A DNA stretch of 23,769 nt from Myxococcales bacterium (GTDB lineage Bacteria > Myxococcota > Myxococcia > Myxococcales > Myxococcaceae). The position numbers and the translations under genes are program-made. A model generated the notes under the pieces. It ran no database searches. It worked only from the letters and a program-made list of their open reading frames with translations, and was not told the origin of the DNA. The first letter of the stretch is position 1. Each line of letters opens with the position of its first letter. Location: assembly GCA_003153055.1 (NCBI GenBank), contig PMBV01000164.1, positions 1-23,769 on the forward strand, given 5' to 3'. Of the stretch, positions 1 to 6,961 are shown in pieces.

Positions 1-643
1 TGATCATCGGCTCGAGCTCGAGGTGGTTCACGTTGGCGGGGATGACGGCCCGGCCCCGCGCCACCTCCTGGCGGACGAACTCGGGGGTGATCTCCTTGGG
101 CATCGACGCCCCGAACGACTCGCCGGGGTGCTGGGTGTCGTAGAGCGCCTCCCGCCGCTGGCTCTCCCGAATGGCCACGTACTCCATCTCGGGCGTCACC
201 CGGCCGGCGCGCGCGGCCGCGAGCTGTGTCACTGGCTGCCCTGACTTGCCCCGGTACGGCCGGGTCCGGGCGTGAAAGCGGAGCCGCTCGAGCCGAGGAT
301 CGGTCAGCCGCGTCTGGGCGTAGTCCGACGACAGGCGCGGCAGCTGCTCCAGCGCCTCGCTGCGGGCGAGCCACGCCTCGCGAATGGGCCTCAGGCCCTC
401 CTTCAGGTTCACCTTCACGCCGGGGTCGGTGAACGGCCCTGACGTGTCGTACACCATCAACGACGGGTTCTCGGTGTTGCGACCATCGGCGTGATGCGTC
501 GGGCTGAGCGAGACCTCTCGCATCGGCACCTGCACCTCGGGGTGAATGCTCCCCGCCACGTAGACCTTCTTCGACTGGGGAAAGGGCTCGGTGGTGATGC
601 GCTTCAGTGCGCCCTCATCGACCGTGAGATGTTCCTTCGACAT
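1..643 (-). CDS. thiC: Phosphomethylpyrimidine synthase ThiC, N-terminal part (cut by window edge)
   Basis: ThiC is the radical-SAM enzyme that converts aminoimidazole ribotide into hydroxymethylpyrimidine phosphate, the pyrimidine half of thiamin, in the cytoplasm. About 214 codons are visible. Family-typical stretches are DTSGPFTDP, the segment [20 protein letters not shown], and [20 protein letters not shown] followed by NHLELEPMI, where the window ends. The catalytic core and the C-terminal Fe-S cysteine motif lie off the left edge, so completeness cannot be judged. The ATG at 643 is preceded by a strong GGAGGG Shine-Dalgarno four bases upstream, and that site is the 3' end of a TPP riboswitch. 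The gene follows rplY and pth on the same strand, so read-through from them is possible. The identification is secure. Confidence 0.96.
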   Translation of the reverse strand, partial: MSKEHLTVDEGALKRITTEPFPQSKKVYVAGSIHPEVQVPMREVSLSPTHHADGRNTENPSLMVYDTSGPFTDPGVKVNLKEGLRPIREAWLARSEALEQLPRLSSDYAQTRLTDPRLERLRFHARTRPYRGKSGQPVTQLAAARAGRVTPEMEYVAIRESQRREALYDTQHPGESFGASMPKEITPEFVRQEVARGRAVIPANVNHLELEPMI

Positions 644-645
644 GT

Positions 646-735
646 GTCCCTCCGCCGGAATGGCCCGGATCAGGTTCTATGGGTCGGCCGTCTGACGGCC
701 CTCTCAGTCCCTCACAGCGGGGCTCCCCACGCAGG
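646..735 (-). promoter_or_regulatory. TPP riboswitch (THI box) controlling thiC
   Basis: Read on the minus strand, the region holds the conserved THI-box parts in order: GGGGAGCC, then CTGAGA, then ACCC, then GAACCTGATCCGGG, CCATTCCGGCGGAGGGA and the thiC ATG. A perfect six-pair hairpin (GGCCGT/ACGGCC, 686-700) fills the variable position between CTGAGA and ACCC. The thiC Shine-Dalgarno (GGAGGG) lies inside the conserved 3' strand. This suggests that TPP binding hides the ribosome-binding site, a translational-type switch like E. coli thiM. I see no hairpin followed by a T-run that would argue for transcription termination. The element begins about 25 bases after the pth stop. Confidence 0.93.
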
Positions 736-760
736 CTCGTAGTCCTGCGCTTGTCAGCGG

Positions 761-1345
761 TCAATGGGGTGGGCCTCTTCGATTGAAGCCGTTCATCGTC
801 TTCTCGAGCCCATCACGGCAGAAGCCTTCACAGATCTGCGTCGCCCGGTCGAGGTGCTCGCCCAGGGCCTGGGTCTCCTCTTTCGAGAAGTCACCCAGAA
901 CGTGGCCGATGACGCGCTCCTTGGCGTTGGGGCCAGTGGGCTTGTCGATGCCGAAGCGAAGACGGGCGTAGGCGTCCTCGCCCCACGCCTCGCGGAGCGA
1001 GTTGAGGCCGTTGTGGCCTCCCGTGCCCCCGCCGGACTTGAGCTGCAGCCGCCCGAAAGGGAGGTCGAGCTCGTCGTGCACCACCAGCACGTCGGCTGGC
1101 GCCACCTTGTAGAACCTCGCCGCGGCACCCAGCGCGGTGCCCGACAGGTTCATGAAGGTCTGCGGCTTGACGAGGAGGATCTTCTCCGAGCCCAACGAAT
1201 GGGTGGCGAGCTCCGCGTCGAACTTCATGGTGGAGAAGCTCACACGCCAGCGGCGCGCGAGCTCGTCGACCACCATGAAGCCGACGTTGTGGCGGTTTGC
1301 CTGGTAGCTCCTCCCAGGGTTCCCCAGGCCACAGACGATCTTCAC
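761..1345 (-). CDS. pth: Peptidyl-tRNA hydrolase
   Basis: Pth cleaves the ester bond of peptidyl-tRNAs that drop off the ribosome and recycles the tRNA; it is cytoplasmic and essential in many bacteria. The 194 residues match the E. coli length. The opening GLGNPG (6-11) and the catalytic histidine H19 within RHNVGF are clear. The substrate-binding asparagines N9, N66 (FMNLSG) and N112 (GGHNGL) and the helper aspartate D91 (VVHDELDLP) are all in place. The start is GTG, with GGGAG eight bases upstream. It lies 33 bases downstream of rplY on the same strand, the common rplY-pth pairing, so the two are probably co-transcribed. No anomaly is seen. Confidence 0.97.
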   Translation of the reverse strand: MKIVCGLGNPGRSYQANRHNVGFMVVDELARRWRVSFSTMKFDAELATHSLGSEKILLVKPQTFMNLSGTALGAAARFYKVAPADVLVVHDELDLPFGRLQLKSGGGTGGHNGLNSLREAWGEDAYARLRFGIDKPTGPNAKERVIGHVLGDFSKEETQALGEHLDRATQICEGFCRDGLEKTMNGFNRRGPPH

Positions 1346-1378
1346 GCGAGTCGCTCCCGGTGAGGCGATGCCTCGAGG

Positions 1379-2107
1379 TTACTTCTTGGGCTTGGACTCG
1401 GCCTTCTTGTCGCCCGCCGCGGGGGCCGCCGCTGCACCAGCCGCACCCGCCGCGGGAGCCGCACCCGGTGCGCCAGCTGCACCAGCCGCTGCCGGAGCGC
1501 CCGGAACTGCCGCCACGGCCACCGGCTCGACGACCTTCTCGATCTCGGGGGCGGTGACGACCGCGATGGTGAAGTTCACGTGCGCCTTCACCGTGATGCC
1601 CTCGGGCAGCTTGACCTCGTTGATGTGGATCGCCTGGGCGATCTTGAGCGCGGAGACGTCGATCTCGATGGACTGGGGAATCGCCGAGGGGAGCGCCCAG
1701 ACCTCGAGCTCGCGGCGCATCTGCGAGAGAATGCCACCCTCGATCACGCCGATGGACTTGCCGGTCAACACCAACGGCAGCTTCACCTTGACCTGGTCGT
1801 TCTCTTTGACGTCGATGAAGTCGGCGTGGAGCAACTCACGAGACACGGGGTCGAGCTGGTAGTCCTTCAGCATCACCATGTGCTCTTTGCCGTCGATGCT
1901 CAGGCCGATGACGCTGTTGAGCTTCTTGGGGCCGCTGATGGCCGCCTTCACCATGAGCGGGTCCACCGCGATGGCGATCGGCTGCTCGAGGTGAGGGCCG
2001 TACACCACGCCGGGAATCAGGCCCTGAGCGCGGGTGCGGCGCGCGAAGCCCTTGCCCGAACCCTCGCGCTTCTTGGCCTCCAACTTCGAAGCGATGATCG
2101 ATGACAT
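1379..2107 (-). CDS. rplY: 50S ribosomal protein bL25 (general stress protein CTC/TL5 type)
   Basis: bL25 binds 5S rRNA in the large subunit. This is the long CTC/TL5 form (242 residues). The N-terminal 5S-binding domain carries RRTRAQGLIPGVVYG (about 19-33), then HMVMLKDYQLDPV and LLHADFIDV. A second beta-rich domain follows (about 95-195, with GGILSQMRRELEVWALP and LPEGITV). The last roughly 45 residues are almost only Ala, Gly and Pro, ending in a Lys-rich KKAESKPKK tail; such low-complexity tails are common on CTC proteins but this one is long. I chose the ATG at 2107 (MSSIIASK) because AAGGAA sits six bases upstream. An in-frame upstream start at 2149 would add 14 residues but lies inside the leader hairpin. 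It heads the rplY-pth(-thiC) run. Confidence 0.95.
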   Translation of the reverse strand: MSSIIASKLEAKKREGSGKGFARRTRAQGLIPGVVYGPHLEQPIAIAVDPLMVKAAISGPKKLNSVIGLSIDGKEHMVMLKDYQLDPVSRELLHADFIDVKENDQVKVKLPLVLTGKSIGVIEGGILSQMRRELEVWALPSAIPQSIEIDVSALKIAQAIHINEVKLPEGITVKAHVNFTIAVVTAPEIEKVVEPVAVAAVPGAPAAAGAAGAPGAAPAAGAAGAAAAPAAGDKKAESKPKK

Positions 2108-2120
2108 GACATGTTCCTTC

Positions 2121-2147
2121 GTGTGCCGGTGTATTGAAGGGCCCGGC
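2121..2147 (-). promoter_or_regulatory. Hairpin in the rplY 5' leader, adjacent to the Shine-Dalgarno
   Basis: A perfect seven-base inverted repeat (GTGCCGG at 2121-2127, CCGGCAC at 2141-2147, 13-base loop) lies one base upstream of the AAGGAA site of rplY on the minus strand. A second hairpin (CCTGCC/GGCAGG, 2182-2198) lies further up the same presumed leader. Neither is followed by a T-run, so they are not intrinsic terminators. A role in translational control of rplY is inference only. Confidence 0.35.
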
Positions 2148-2229
2148 ACTCGTCCCCATGCTGCCCTCGATTTCCCGGCATCCTGCCCCAGTGGCAGGCC
2201 CCGAAGTCGTCAGGGAGCAGCTCGGCGCC

Positions 2230-2257
2230 CTTAGGCTGCTCAAGGCGCTCTCGTCAA
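2230..2257 (-). promoter_or_regulatory. Possible sigma70-type promoter for rplY-pth
   Basis: On the minus strand TTGACG (2257-2252, five of six consensus matches) is followed after 16 bases by CCTAAG (2235-2230, three of six). It would give a leader of about 115 bases before the rplY ATG. The -35 match is good and the -10 is weak, so this is tentative. Confidence 0.35.
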
Positions 2258-2266
2258 GTTGGACGC

Positions 2267-2295
2267 TTGCGCAGCTCGGAGCCGTCTGCTAGTTG
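2267..2295 (+). promoter_or_regulatory. Possible promoter for the rplS operon
   Basis: TTGCGC (2267-2272) and TAGTTG (2290-2295) are separated by 17 bases, and the -10 candidate is preceded by an extended TGC. Transcription would start about 25 bases before the rplS ATG. The matches are modest. The site lies only about 10 bases from the divergent rplY promoter candidate, so the two may compete. Confidence 0.3.
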
Positions 2296-2326
2296 GCGCG
2301 TCCTTCGTCTTTTGAGGAGATAGACC

Positions 2327-2734
2327 ATGCGCGCTAGCGCGATCGAGTTCGTTGAGTCCCGCCACAAGCGCGCGGACCTCGTAGAGTTCCGCCCCGGTGA
2401 CACTGTACGAGTGTGGTGGAAGGTGAAGGAAGGCGAGAAGGAGCGACCTCAGGCATTCGAGGGCGTCGTCATTCGGAAGACCCGAGGCGGCACTGACGCG
2501 ACCTTCACCGTCCGCAAGATGTCCTTCGGCGTGGGCGTCGAGCGCATCTTCCCCATTCATTCGCCCCGCTGGGAGCAGATCGAGGTCGTCACCCGCGGCC
2601 ACGTTCGCCGCAACCGGCTGTTCTACTTGCGGAGTCTTCGCGGCAAGGCGGCTCGCATCGACGTTCTGGAAGAGCCGGTCGTCCAGGCCACTCCGAACGC
2701 GGTTCCTGCCGCAGCCGTGAAGAAGCCAGAGTAA
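2327..2734 (+). CDS. rplS: 50S ribosomal protein bL19
   Basis: bL19 sits at the 30S-50S interface of the ribosome. The 135-residue protein has the family pattern [54 protein letters not shown] and RRNRLFYLR. The usual length is about 115-120 residues; the extra residues form an Ala/Pro/Val-rich tail ending AAVKKPE. The ATG is preceded by GAGGAGA at good spacing. It is not next to rpsP, rimM and trmD here, the arrangement of many Proteobacteria; it instead starts a run with a membrane coiled-coil protein, yraN and rsmI. Confidence 0.97.
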   Translation: MRASAIEFVESRHKRADLVEFRPGDTVRVWWKVKEGEKERPQAFEGVVIRKTRGGTDATFTVRKMSFGVGVERIFPIHSPRWEQIEVVTRGHVRRNRLFYLRSLRGKAARIDVLEEPVVQATPNAVPAAAVKKPE

Positions 2735-2745
2735 CATCTGGCGGC

Positions 2746-4599
2746 ATGCTCTTCGTCGAGCTCGCCGCGCAAGCGGTGCGAGGCTTCTCACCGTCGGTTC
2801 GCGTAGCCCTCAAGCCGGGCTACGTGGGTCTCAAGAGCCCGACGAGTGTCCCTGCTCCGCTGGCCGGGCTTCTGACTTCGCTGTGCTTTCCCGATGGGCG
2901 CGGGGGTGACCTCGCGTACCTCGCCCCGGGCGCCAAGGCTGGGCGCGCGGGGCTCTCGCTCCAGGGCAAGAACCAGACACTCTGGCGGGTGGTGCGAGAT
3001 CTCGGCGGGGCAGGGGGCCTTCACAGGCTGAACCCCAAGACGAGTCAGTACGAGGTCGTCACCCAAGACGCCATCGAGCTCGCGCAGGTGATCCGCACGG
3101 AAGTGGGGTTCCCTGGGCGCACGGCCTTCGAGCACATCTTCACGTTCAATGGCTCGCAGCTTCCCAGTCGCAGGCCCAAGCAGCCCAAGGTCGCCGGGCC
3201 GGGGAAGCCGCGGCTGCCCGTGGCCCCGCAAGTCGATCTGACAGAGGCCCACCAGCACCTCGCGGCGCTGGAGCGTGAGCTGGAGTCTTCCAAGACGGCT
3301 CAGGAGCTGCAATTCCGCTTCGATGGAGTGCAGTCCGAGCTCTTCGGCGTGGAGTCGAAGCTCAAGGAATTCGAGGAGCTCAAGGCCAAGGTGACGGCGG
3401 CGCGGCAGGAGCTGAGCCAGGCCCCGACCCCGAAGGCCCTGGGCTTGCCCGAGGACATCGTGGCTCGGGTGCGCCGCTTCAAAGACGAGAAGAAGCGCCG
3501 TGACGAGGCCCTCGAAAAGCTCGTCGCCGAGCGTGAGCAGGCGATCAACCCGAGCGCGTTGTCGGTCGATCCGCTCCAGCGCGATCGGCGGTTCTGGGTG
3601 GGCCTCGTCGTGGGCGTCGCGCTCCTGGCGCTGGGAGCTTCGCTCGAGGGTGGTGCCCGCTACGTGGCCCTCTTGGCCATTCCCGCCTTCACCGCGGCGA
3701 CGCTGATCGCCCTGCGCTTCATCGAAGATTTGCAGCGCAAGAGCAGAGAAGAGTCGAAGGGTGACGTCTTCGCCCAGCGAGAGAAGAAGATCGACGACGA
3801 GTTTCAGCTCTCGACGGCGATGGTGAAGCTGGCCTTCGACAAGACCGGCACCGAGACGCCCGACGAGCTCGCCGCGGTGATGGCCAAGGTCGAGGAGCTC
3901 GCTCCTCCGTTGATGGAGCTCGAGCTCGAGCTGGCCGATCACGAGTCCGACCCGGCGACCAATGAGCTGCCGTCCAAGGTGCCCGCCATGAAGGCCGAGC
4001 TGGAGTCGCTGAACCAGAAGCTGCTCGCGCTCTCCGGTGGGTATGTGCGCGAAGCGCGGGAGATCGAGCGGGAGCTGGGGGCGCTCAGGGAGACCTTGAA
4101 CCCGCCGGCGCCGGTGACGCAAGACTTCACCCCCGTGCCGGTCGGCCCCACGGAGACCTTCGACGACCCGATCCCCGCGGTGATGCAGCTCGGCGCCGAG
4201 CTGTTCAACACCGACATCACCACCCTCTGGTCGGTGCTGAAAGACCGGGCCGTGCAGTACCTGAAGGCGTTGACCGATCAGCGGTACCACGGCATCGACG
4301 TGGTCGCCGAGGGGCGATCGAAGGTGCTGGCCCCTGGCCGGGTGGTGGCTTCCACTGACCTGCCGGCCCGCGACATCGACCTGCTCTACTTGAGCGTCAG
4401 GCTGACCCTGGTCGAGAAGTACTCCGCGGTCGAGAAGGTGCCCATCGTCATCGAAGACTCCTTCGGGAGCGTCATCGACGCTGCCAAACAGAGCCTCCTG
4501 GTGCGAATGCTCAAGCACATCGGGTCGCTCACCCAGGTGCTCCATGTCACCGGTGTAGGGCAGAATGTGAGCGCGGCCGACGCGGTGGTTCAACTCTAG
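2746..4599 (+). CDS. SMC/RecN/YhaN-like membrane coiled-coil protein with degenerate ATPase motifs
   Basis: The exact family is not recognised. The 617-residue layout resembles SbcC/YhaN-class ABC ATPases: an N-terminal head (about 1-150), a coiled coil (about 165-280), two membrane helices (about 281-325, from RRFWVGLVVGV to LIALRFIEDL), a second coiled coil (about 330-450) and a C-terminal head (about 480-617). The C-terminal head has a Walker-B-like strand VPIVIEDSF (565-573), an LLYLSVRLTLVE helix like the one after the ABC signature, and a final strand VLHVTG. Where a P-loop is expected (28-41) the sequence reads GLKSPTSVPAPLAG, without the GKS/T lysine, and the LSGG-type signature is ASTDLPARD. 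ATP hydrolysis is therefore doubtful. It starts 11 bases after rplS with only a weak ribosome site, suggesting translational coupling. Confidence 0.75.
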   Translation: MLFVELAAQAVRGFSPSVRVALKPGYVGLKSPTSVPAPLAGLLTSLCFPDGRGGDLAYLAPGAKAGRAGLSLQGKNQTLWRVVRDLGGAGGLHRLNPKTSQYEVVTQDAIELAQVIRTEVGFPGRTAFEHIFTFNGSQLPSRRPKQPKVAGPGKPRLPVAPQVDLTEAHQHLAALERELESSKTAQELQFRFDGVQSELFGVESKLKEFEELKAKVTAARQELSQAPTPKALGLPEDIVARVRRFKDEKKRRDEALEKLVAEREQAINPSALSVDPLQRDRRFWVGLVVGVALLALGASLEGGARYVALLAIPAFTAATLIALRFIEDLQRKSREESKGDVFAQREKKIDDEFQLSTAMVKLAFDKTGTETPDELAAVMAKVEELAPPLMELELELADHESDPATNELPSKVPAMKAELESLNQKLLALSGGYVREAREIERELGALRETLNPPAPVTQDFTPVPVGPTETFDDPIPAVMQLGAELFNTDITTLWSVLKDRAVQYLKALTDQRYHGIDVVAEGRSKVLAPGRVVASTDLPARDIDLLYLSVRLTLVEKYSAVEKVPIVIEDSFGSVIDAAKQSLLVRMLKHIGSLTQVLHVTGVGQNVSAADAVVQL

Positions 4600-4617
4600 G
4601 GCGGCGGGGGAGGTACG

Positions 4618-4983
4618 GTGGAGACGAGGCGGGTGATTGGTGACGAGGCGGAGCAGTTGGTGGTCGAGCACCTCGAGCGAAGTGGCTGGCGAGTGCGAGA
4701 TCGAAACGTGCTGTGCCGCCATGGGGAGCTCGACGTGGTGGCGGAGCAAGGGCAGACGCTGGCCTTCGTCGAGGTGCGCATGCGCTCGACCAATGTCTGT
4801 GGCGACCCATCGGAGTCCGTCTTGAGCAAGAAACAACGACGCGTGGTGAAGGCGGCGACCGAGTATTGCCAGCGCTGGCGACTCTTCGAGCGGGTCATTC
4901 GCTTCGATGTCGCCTCGGTGGTGGGGCGAGGTCGCGCCGGGGCCATCGAGTACATCGAAGGTGCCTTCGAGGCCTGGTTCTGA
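4618..4983 (+). CDS. yraN: YraN/UPF0102 family endonuclease-like protein
   Basis: This 121-residue protein has the full UPF0102 length and fold markers: an N-terminal GDEAEQLVVEHLERSGW helix, then RHGELDVVAEQGQTLAFVEVRMR, which carries the E-D-EVR(K) residues of the restriction-endonuclease-like fold, and SKKQRRVVKAATEYC. The Lys of the usual EVK is Arg here, a substitution I believe occurs in the family. The role is not well defined; a nuclease linked to DNA processing is assumed from fold. The start is GTG at 4618, four bases after GGGGGAGG. It lies two bases before rsmI, a conserved neighbour of yraN (E. coli yraL-yraN region), which strengthens the call. Confidence 0.92.
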   Translation: METRRVIGDEAEQLVVEHLERSGWRVRDRNVLCRHGELDVVAEQGQTLAFVEVRMRSTNVCGDPSESVLSKKQRRVVKAATEYCQRWRLFERVIRFDVASVVGRGRAGAIEYIEGAFEAWF

Positions 4984-4985
4984 CC

Positions 4986-5816
4986 ATGAGCGGCCGACTC
5001 TTCTTGGTGGCGACGCCGATCGGCAACCTGGGCGACGTGACCCTGCGGGCCCTCGAGGTGCTCTCGAACGTGAAGATCATCGCCTGCGAAGACACCCGGA
5101 GGACCCGAGTGCTGCTCGAGGCGCACCGCATCGGCACGCCCACGACGAGCCTCCCGGCCTTCGCTGAGGGGGAGCGGGCGGGCGCCCTCATCGCTCGGTT
5201 GGTCGCCGGTGACGACGTGGCGGTGGTCACCGACGCGGGCAGCCCTGGCATCAGCGACCCCGGCGAGCGCCTGGTGGTCGAGGCGGTCGAGGCGGGAGTC
5301 GACGTGATTCCAGTGCCGGGGCCCGCCGCGCTGGTGGCGGCGCTGACGGCGTCGGGGCTCCCCACTGGGCGGTTCCACTTTCTCGGGTTTCTTCCGCGGC
5401 AAACGTCAGACGCGAGGCAGATGCTCGAGGAGATCGTCCCGCTCTCGGCCAGCGTGATCCTCTACGAGTCGCCCCGGCGGCTCTTCGAGACCCTCGAGCT
5501 GTTGACCAAAGTGCTGGGCGATCGACGGGCCTGCGTGGGCCGTGAGCTGACCAAGGTGCACGAGGAGCTCGTCCGAGGGCGGCTCTCCGCGCTGGTCGAG
5601 CGGTACCGCGGCGCCGAGGTGCTGGGTGAGGTGGTGGTGGTGGTGGAGGGGCGGACAGGCCCGACCCGGTGGGAGGAGGCCGAGGTGATGGCGGCCCTCG
5701 ATGCCGGCCTGCGTGGGGGCGAACGGCTCAAGGCTGTCGCCGCCGACGTGGCGGGCAGGGCCGGTTGGACGAGCCAGGCCGTGTACCGGCTGGGGCTCAA
5801 GGTGCAGGGGAGGTAA
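4986..5816 (+). CDS. rsmI: 16S rRNA (cytidine-1402-2'-O)-methyltransferase RsmI
   Basis: RsmI uses SAM to 2'-O-methylate C1402 in the ribosomal P site. The 276 residues match the family length. Tetrapyrrole-methylase-fold motifs are all present: VATPIGNLGD (8-17), the CEDTRRT segment (34-40), VTDAGSPGISDPG (81-93) and VPGPAA (110-115), followed by FHFLGFLPRQ. The ATG at 4986 sits directly after the yraN stop (TGA CC ATG), and homologues begin at this residue. The C-terminal part (from about 225) is the usual helical region. The stop lies six bases from the stop of the convergent FHA gene. Confidence 0.96.
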   Translation: MSGRLFLVATPIGNLGDVTLRALEVLSNVKIIACEDTRRTRVLLEAHRIGTPTTSLPAFAEGERAGALIARLVAGDDVAVVTDAGSPGISDPGERLVVEAVEAGVDVIPVPGPAALVAALTASGLPTGRFHFLGFLPRQTSDARQMLEEIVPLSASVILYESPRRLFETLELLTKVLGDRRACVGRELTKVHEELVRGRLSALVERYRGAEVLGEVVVVVEGRTGPTRWEEAEVMAALDAGLRGGERLKAVAADVAGRAGWTSQAVYRLGLKVQGR

Positions 5817-5822
5817 CGGGAC

Positions 5823-6368
5823 TCACACGTTGACGCTGCGCGACCGGGCGCCCCGCAGCTTCTCGTAGAGCGTCGGCGTCAACAGGAACCAGTACTGCAC
5901 CTCTCCGAACGACAAGATGTCGCCGTTCTTCAAGGTTGTCTCCCGTCTCAGTCGAATGGAGGCGTTGAGGAAAGTCCCGTTGGTCGAGTCGAGATCCTGC
6001 ACCGTGCAGCGCGCCGAGGCCGCGTCCCACCGGAGCAGCGCATGGCGCTTGGAAACCGAGGAGTCCTCGAGCACGAGCTCGTTGTCAGGCTGGCGACCCA
6101 CCGAGAGCTGGTCGACGCCAAGGAGCGGCGGCACCGAGGCGACCAACAGATCATCGAACTGGAAGAGCAGCGCCAGCGCGCCGGCCGTGACTTGCTCGGG
6201 CCGCGCCAGCGTCGTGCGCTCGACGCTGAAGGGAAGGCCGAGGTTGTTGTCGACCGCCCTGGACGGATCTCCAGGTCGCTGCACCAGCACGAAGGGCCCC
6301 AGTTGCTTGCGAAACTGCTCACTGCTGAGCTTGGAGGCCAGCGTCCGCAGCTCCTTCACCGACAGCAT
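5823..6368 (-). CDS. FHA-domain protein
   Basis: This 181-residue soluble protein has a C-terminal forkhead-associated domain (about 84-165), a phosphothreonine-peptide reader. The motif residues are visible: GR at 91-92, the SVSKRH stretch (104-109) and STNGT (128-132). The N-terminal 80 residues (SSEQFRKQLGPFVLVQRP and onward) form a separate domain that I do not recognise. No kinase lies beside it in this window, so the phosphorylated partner is unknown. The ATG is preceded by AGAGGTG. It is read away from greA and runs tail to tail into rsmI with a six-base gap. Confidence 0.9.
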   Translation of the reverse strand: MLSVKELRTLASKLSSEQFRKQLGPFVLVQRPGDPSRAVDNNLGLPFSVERTTLARPEQVTAGALALLFQFDDLLVASVPPLLGVDQLSVGRQPDNELVLEDSSVSKRHALLRWDAASARCTVQDLDSTNGTFLNASIRLRRETTLKNGDILSFGEVQYWFLLTPTLYEKLRGARSRSVNV

Positions 6369-6413
6369 TTCTTCACCTCTTTTTCGCTTTCCACCGACAG
6401 AACCTCACCAGGG

Positions 6414-6442
6414 TAGACCTGCGGCGAGGGCTTCGCTACTGT
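6414..6442 (+). promoter_or_regulatory. Possible promoter for greA-recG
   Basis: TAGACC (6414-6419, four of six to TTGACA) and TACTGT (6437-6442, three of six to TATAAT) are separated by exactly 17 bases. A start near 6448 would leave a leader of about 25 bases carrying the CGAGGA ribosome site. This is pattern matching only. Confidence 0.3.
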
Positions 6443-6472
6443 CCCGCGCCTCCTCCCGAGGATCCAAAGCTG

Positions 6473-6961
6473 ATGAGTGACAGGTTCCCCACCACCGCGA
6501 GCGGGCTCCGGAAGATGCAAGACGAGCTCAAGCACCTCCAATCCGTCGAGCGGCCCAAGATCGCCCAGGAGATCGAAGTCGCCCGCGCCCACGGCGATCT
6601 CCGTGAGAACTCCGAGTATCACGCCGCCAAGGAGAAGCAGGGGCACATCGAAGGCCGCATCATGGACCTCAACGGGTGGATCGCCCACGCCGAGGTCATC
6701 GATGTCTCCAAGTTCAAGGGGCAGGAGCAGGTCGTCTTTGGCGCCACTGTTCACCTGATGGATACCGAGACCGAGAAGAAGGTCCTCTACCGATTGGTCG
6801 GCGAGTTCGAGGCCGACATCAAGAAACGGTGGATCTCGGTCACTTCGCCGCTCGCCCGAGGGCTCATCGGCAAGCGCGTCGGCGACGTGGCGACCATCAC
6901 CAGCCCTGGCGGGGTCCGGGAGTACGAGGTGCTCTCGGTCGACTTCGAGGATGCCCAGTAG
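6473..6961 (+). CDS. greA: Transcript cleavage factor GreA
   Basis: GreA enters the RNA polymerase secondary channel and stimulates cleavage of backtracked transcripts. The 162 residues consist of an N-terminal coiled-coil hairpin (about 8-78) and a C-terminal FKBP-like globular domain. The tip reads GDLRENSEYHAAKE, with the catalytic acids D42 and E45 (E. coli D41 and E44). The globular part has VVFGATVHL, SPLARGLIGKRVGDVATI and the ending YEVLSVDF. The ATG at 6473 has CGAGGA about nine bases upstream. Its last codons overlap the start of recG by 11 bases, so the two are translationally coupled. Confidence 0.96.
   Translation: MSDRFPTTASGLRKMQDELKHLQSVERPKIAQEIEVARAHGDLRENSEYHAAKEKQGHIEGRIMDLNGWIAHAEVIDVSKFKGQEQVVFGATVHLMDTETEKKVLYRLVGEFEADIKKRWISVTSPLARGLIGKRVGDVATITSPGGVREYEVLSVDFEDAQ

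Noticed and set aside
23..742. Short plus-strand frames over the thiC region
   Set aside because: The minus strand encodes clear ThiC blocks followed by a TPP riboswitch, so these frames are antisense noise.
2182..2198. CCTGCC/GGCAGG hairpin as an intrinsic terminator
   Set aside because: There is no T-run on either strand after the stem, and it lies in a divergent promoter region rather than after a gene.
2788..4836. 682-codon open frame on the minus strand opposite the coiled-coil membrane protein
   Set aside because: It is rich in Leu, Arg, His and Gly without any domain pattern, while the plus-strand frame has membrane helices, coiled coils and a good ATPase-like C-terminus. It is a GC-driven shadow frame.
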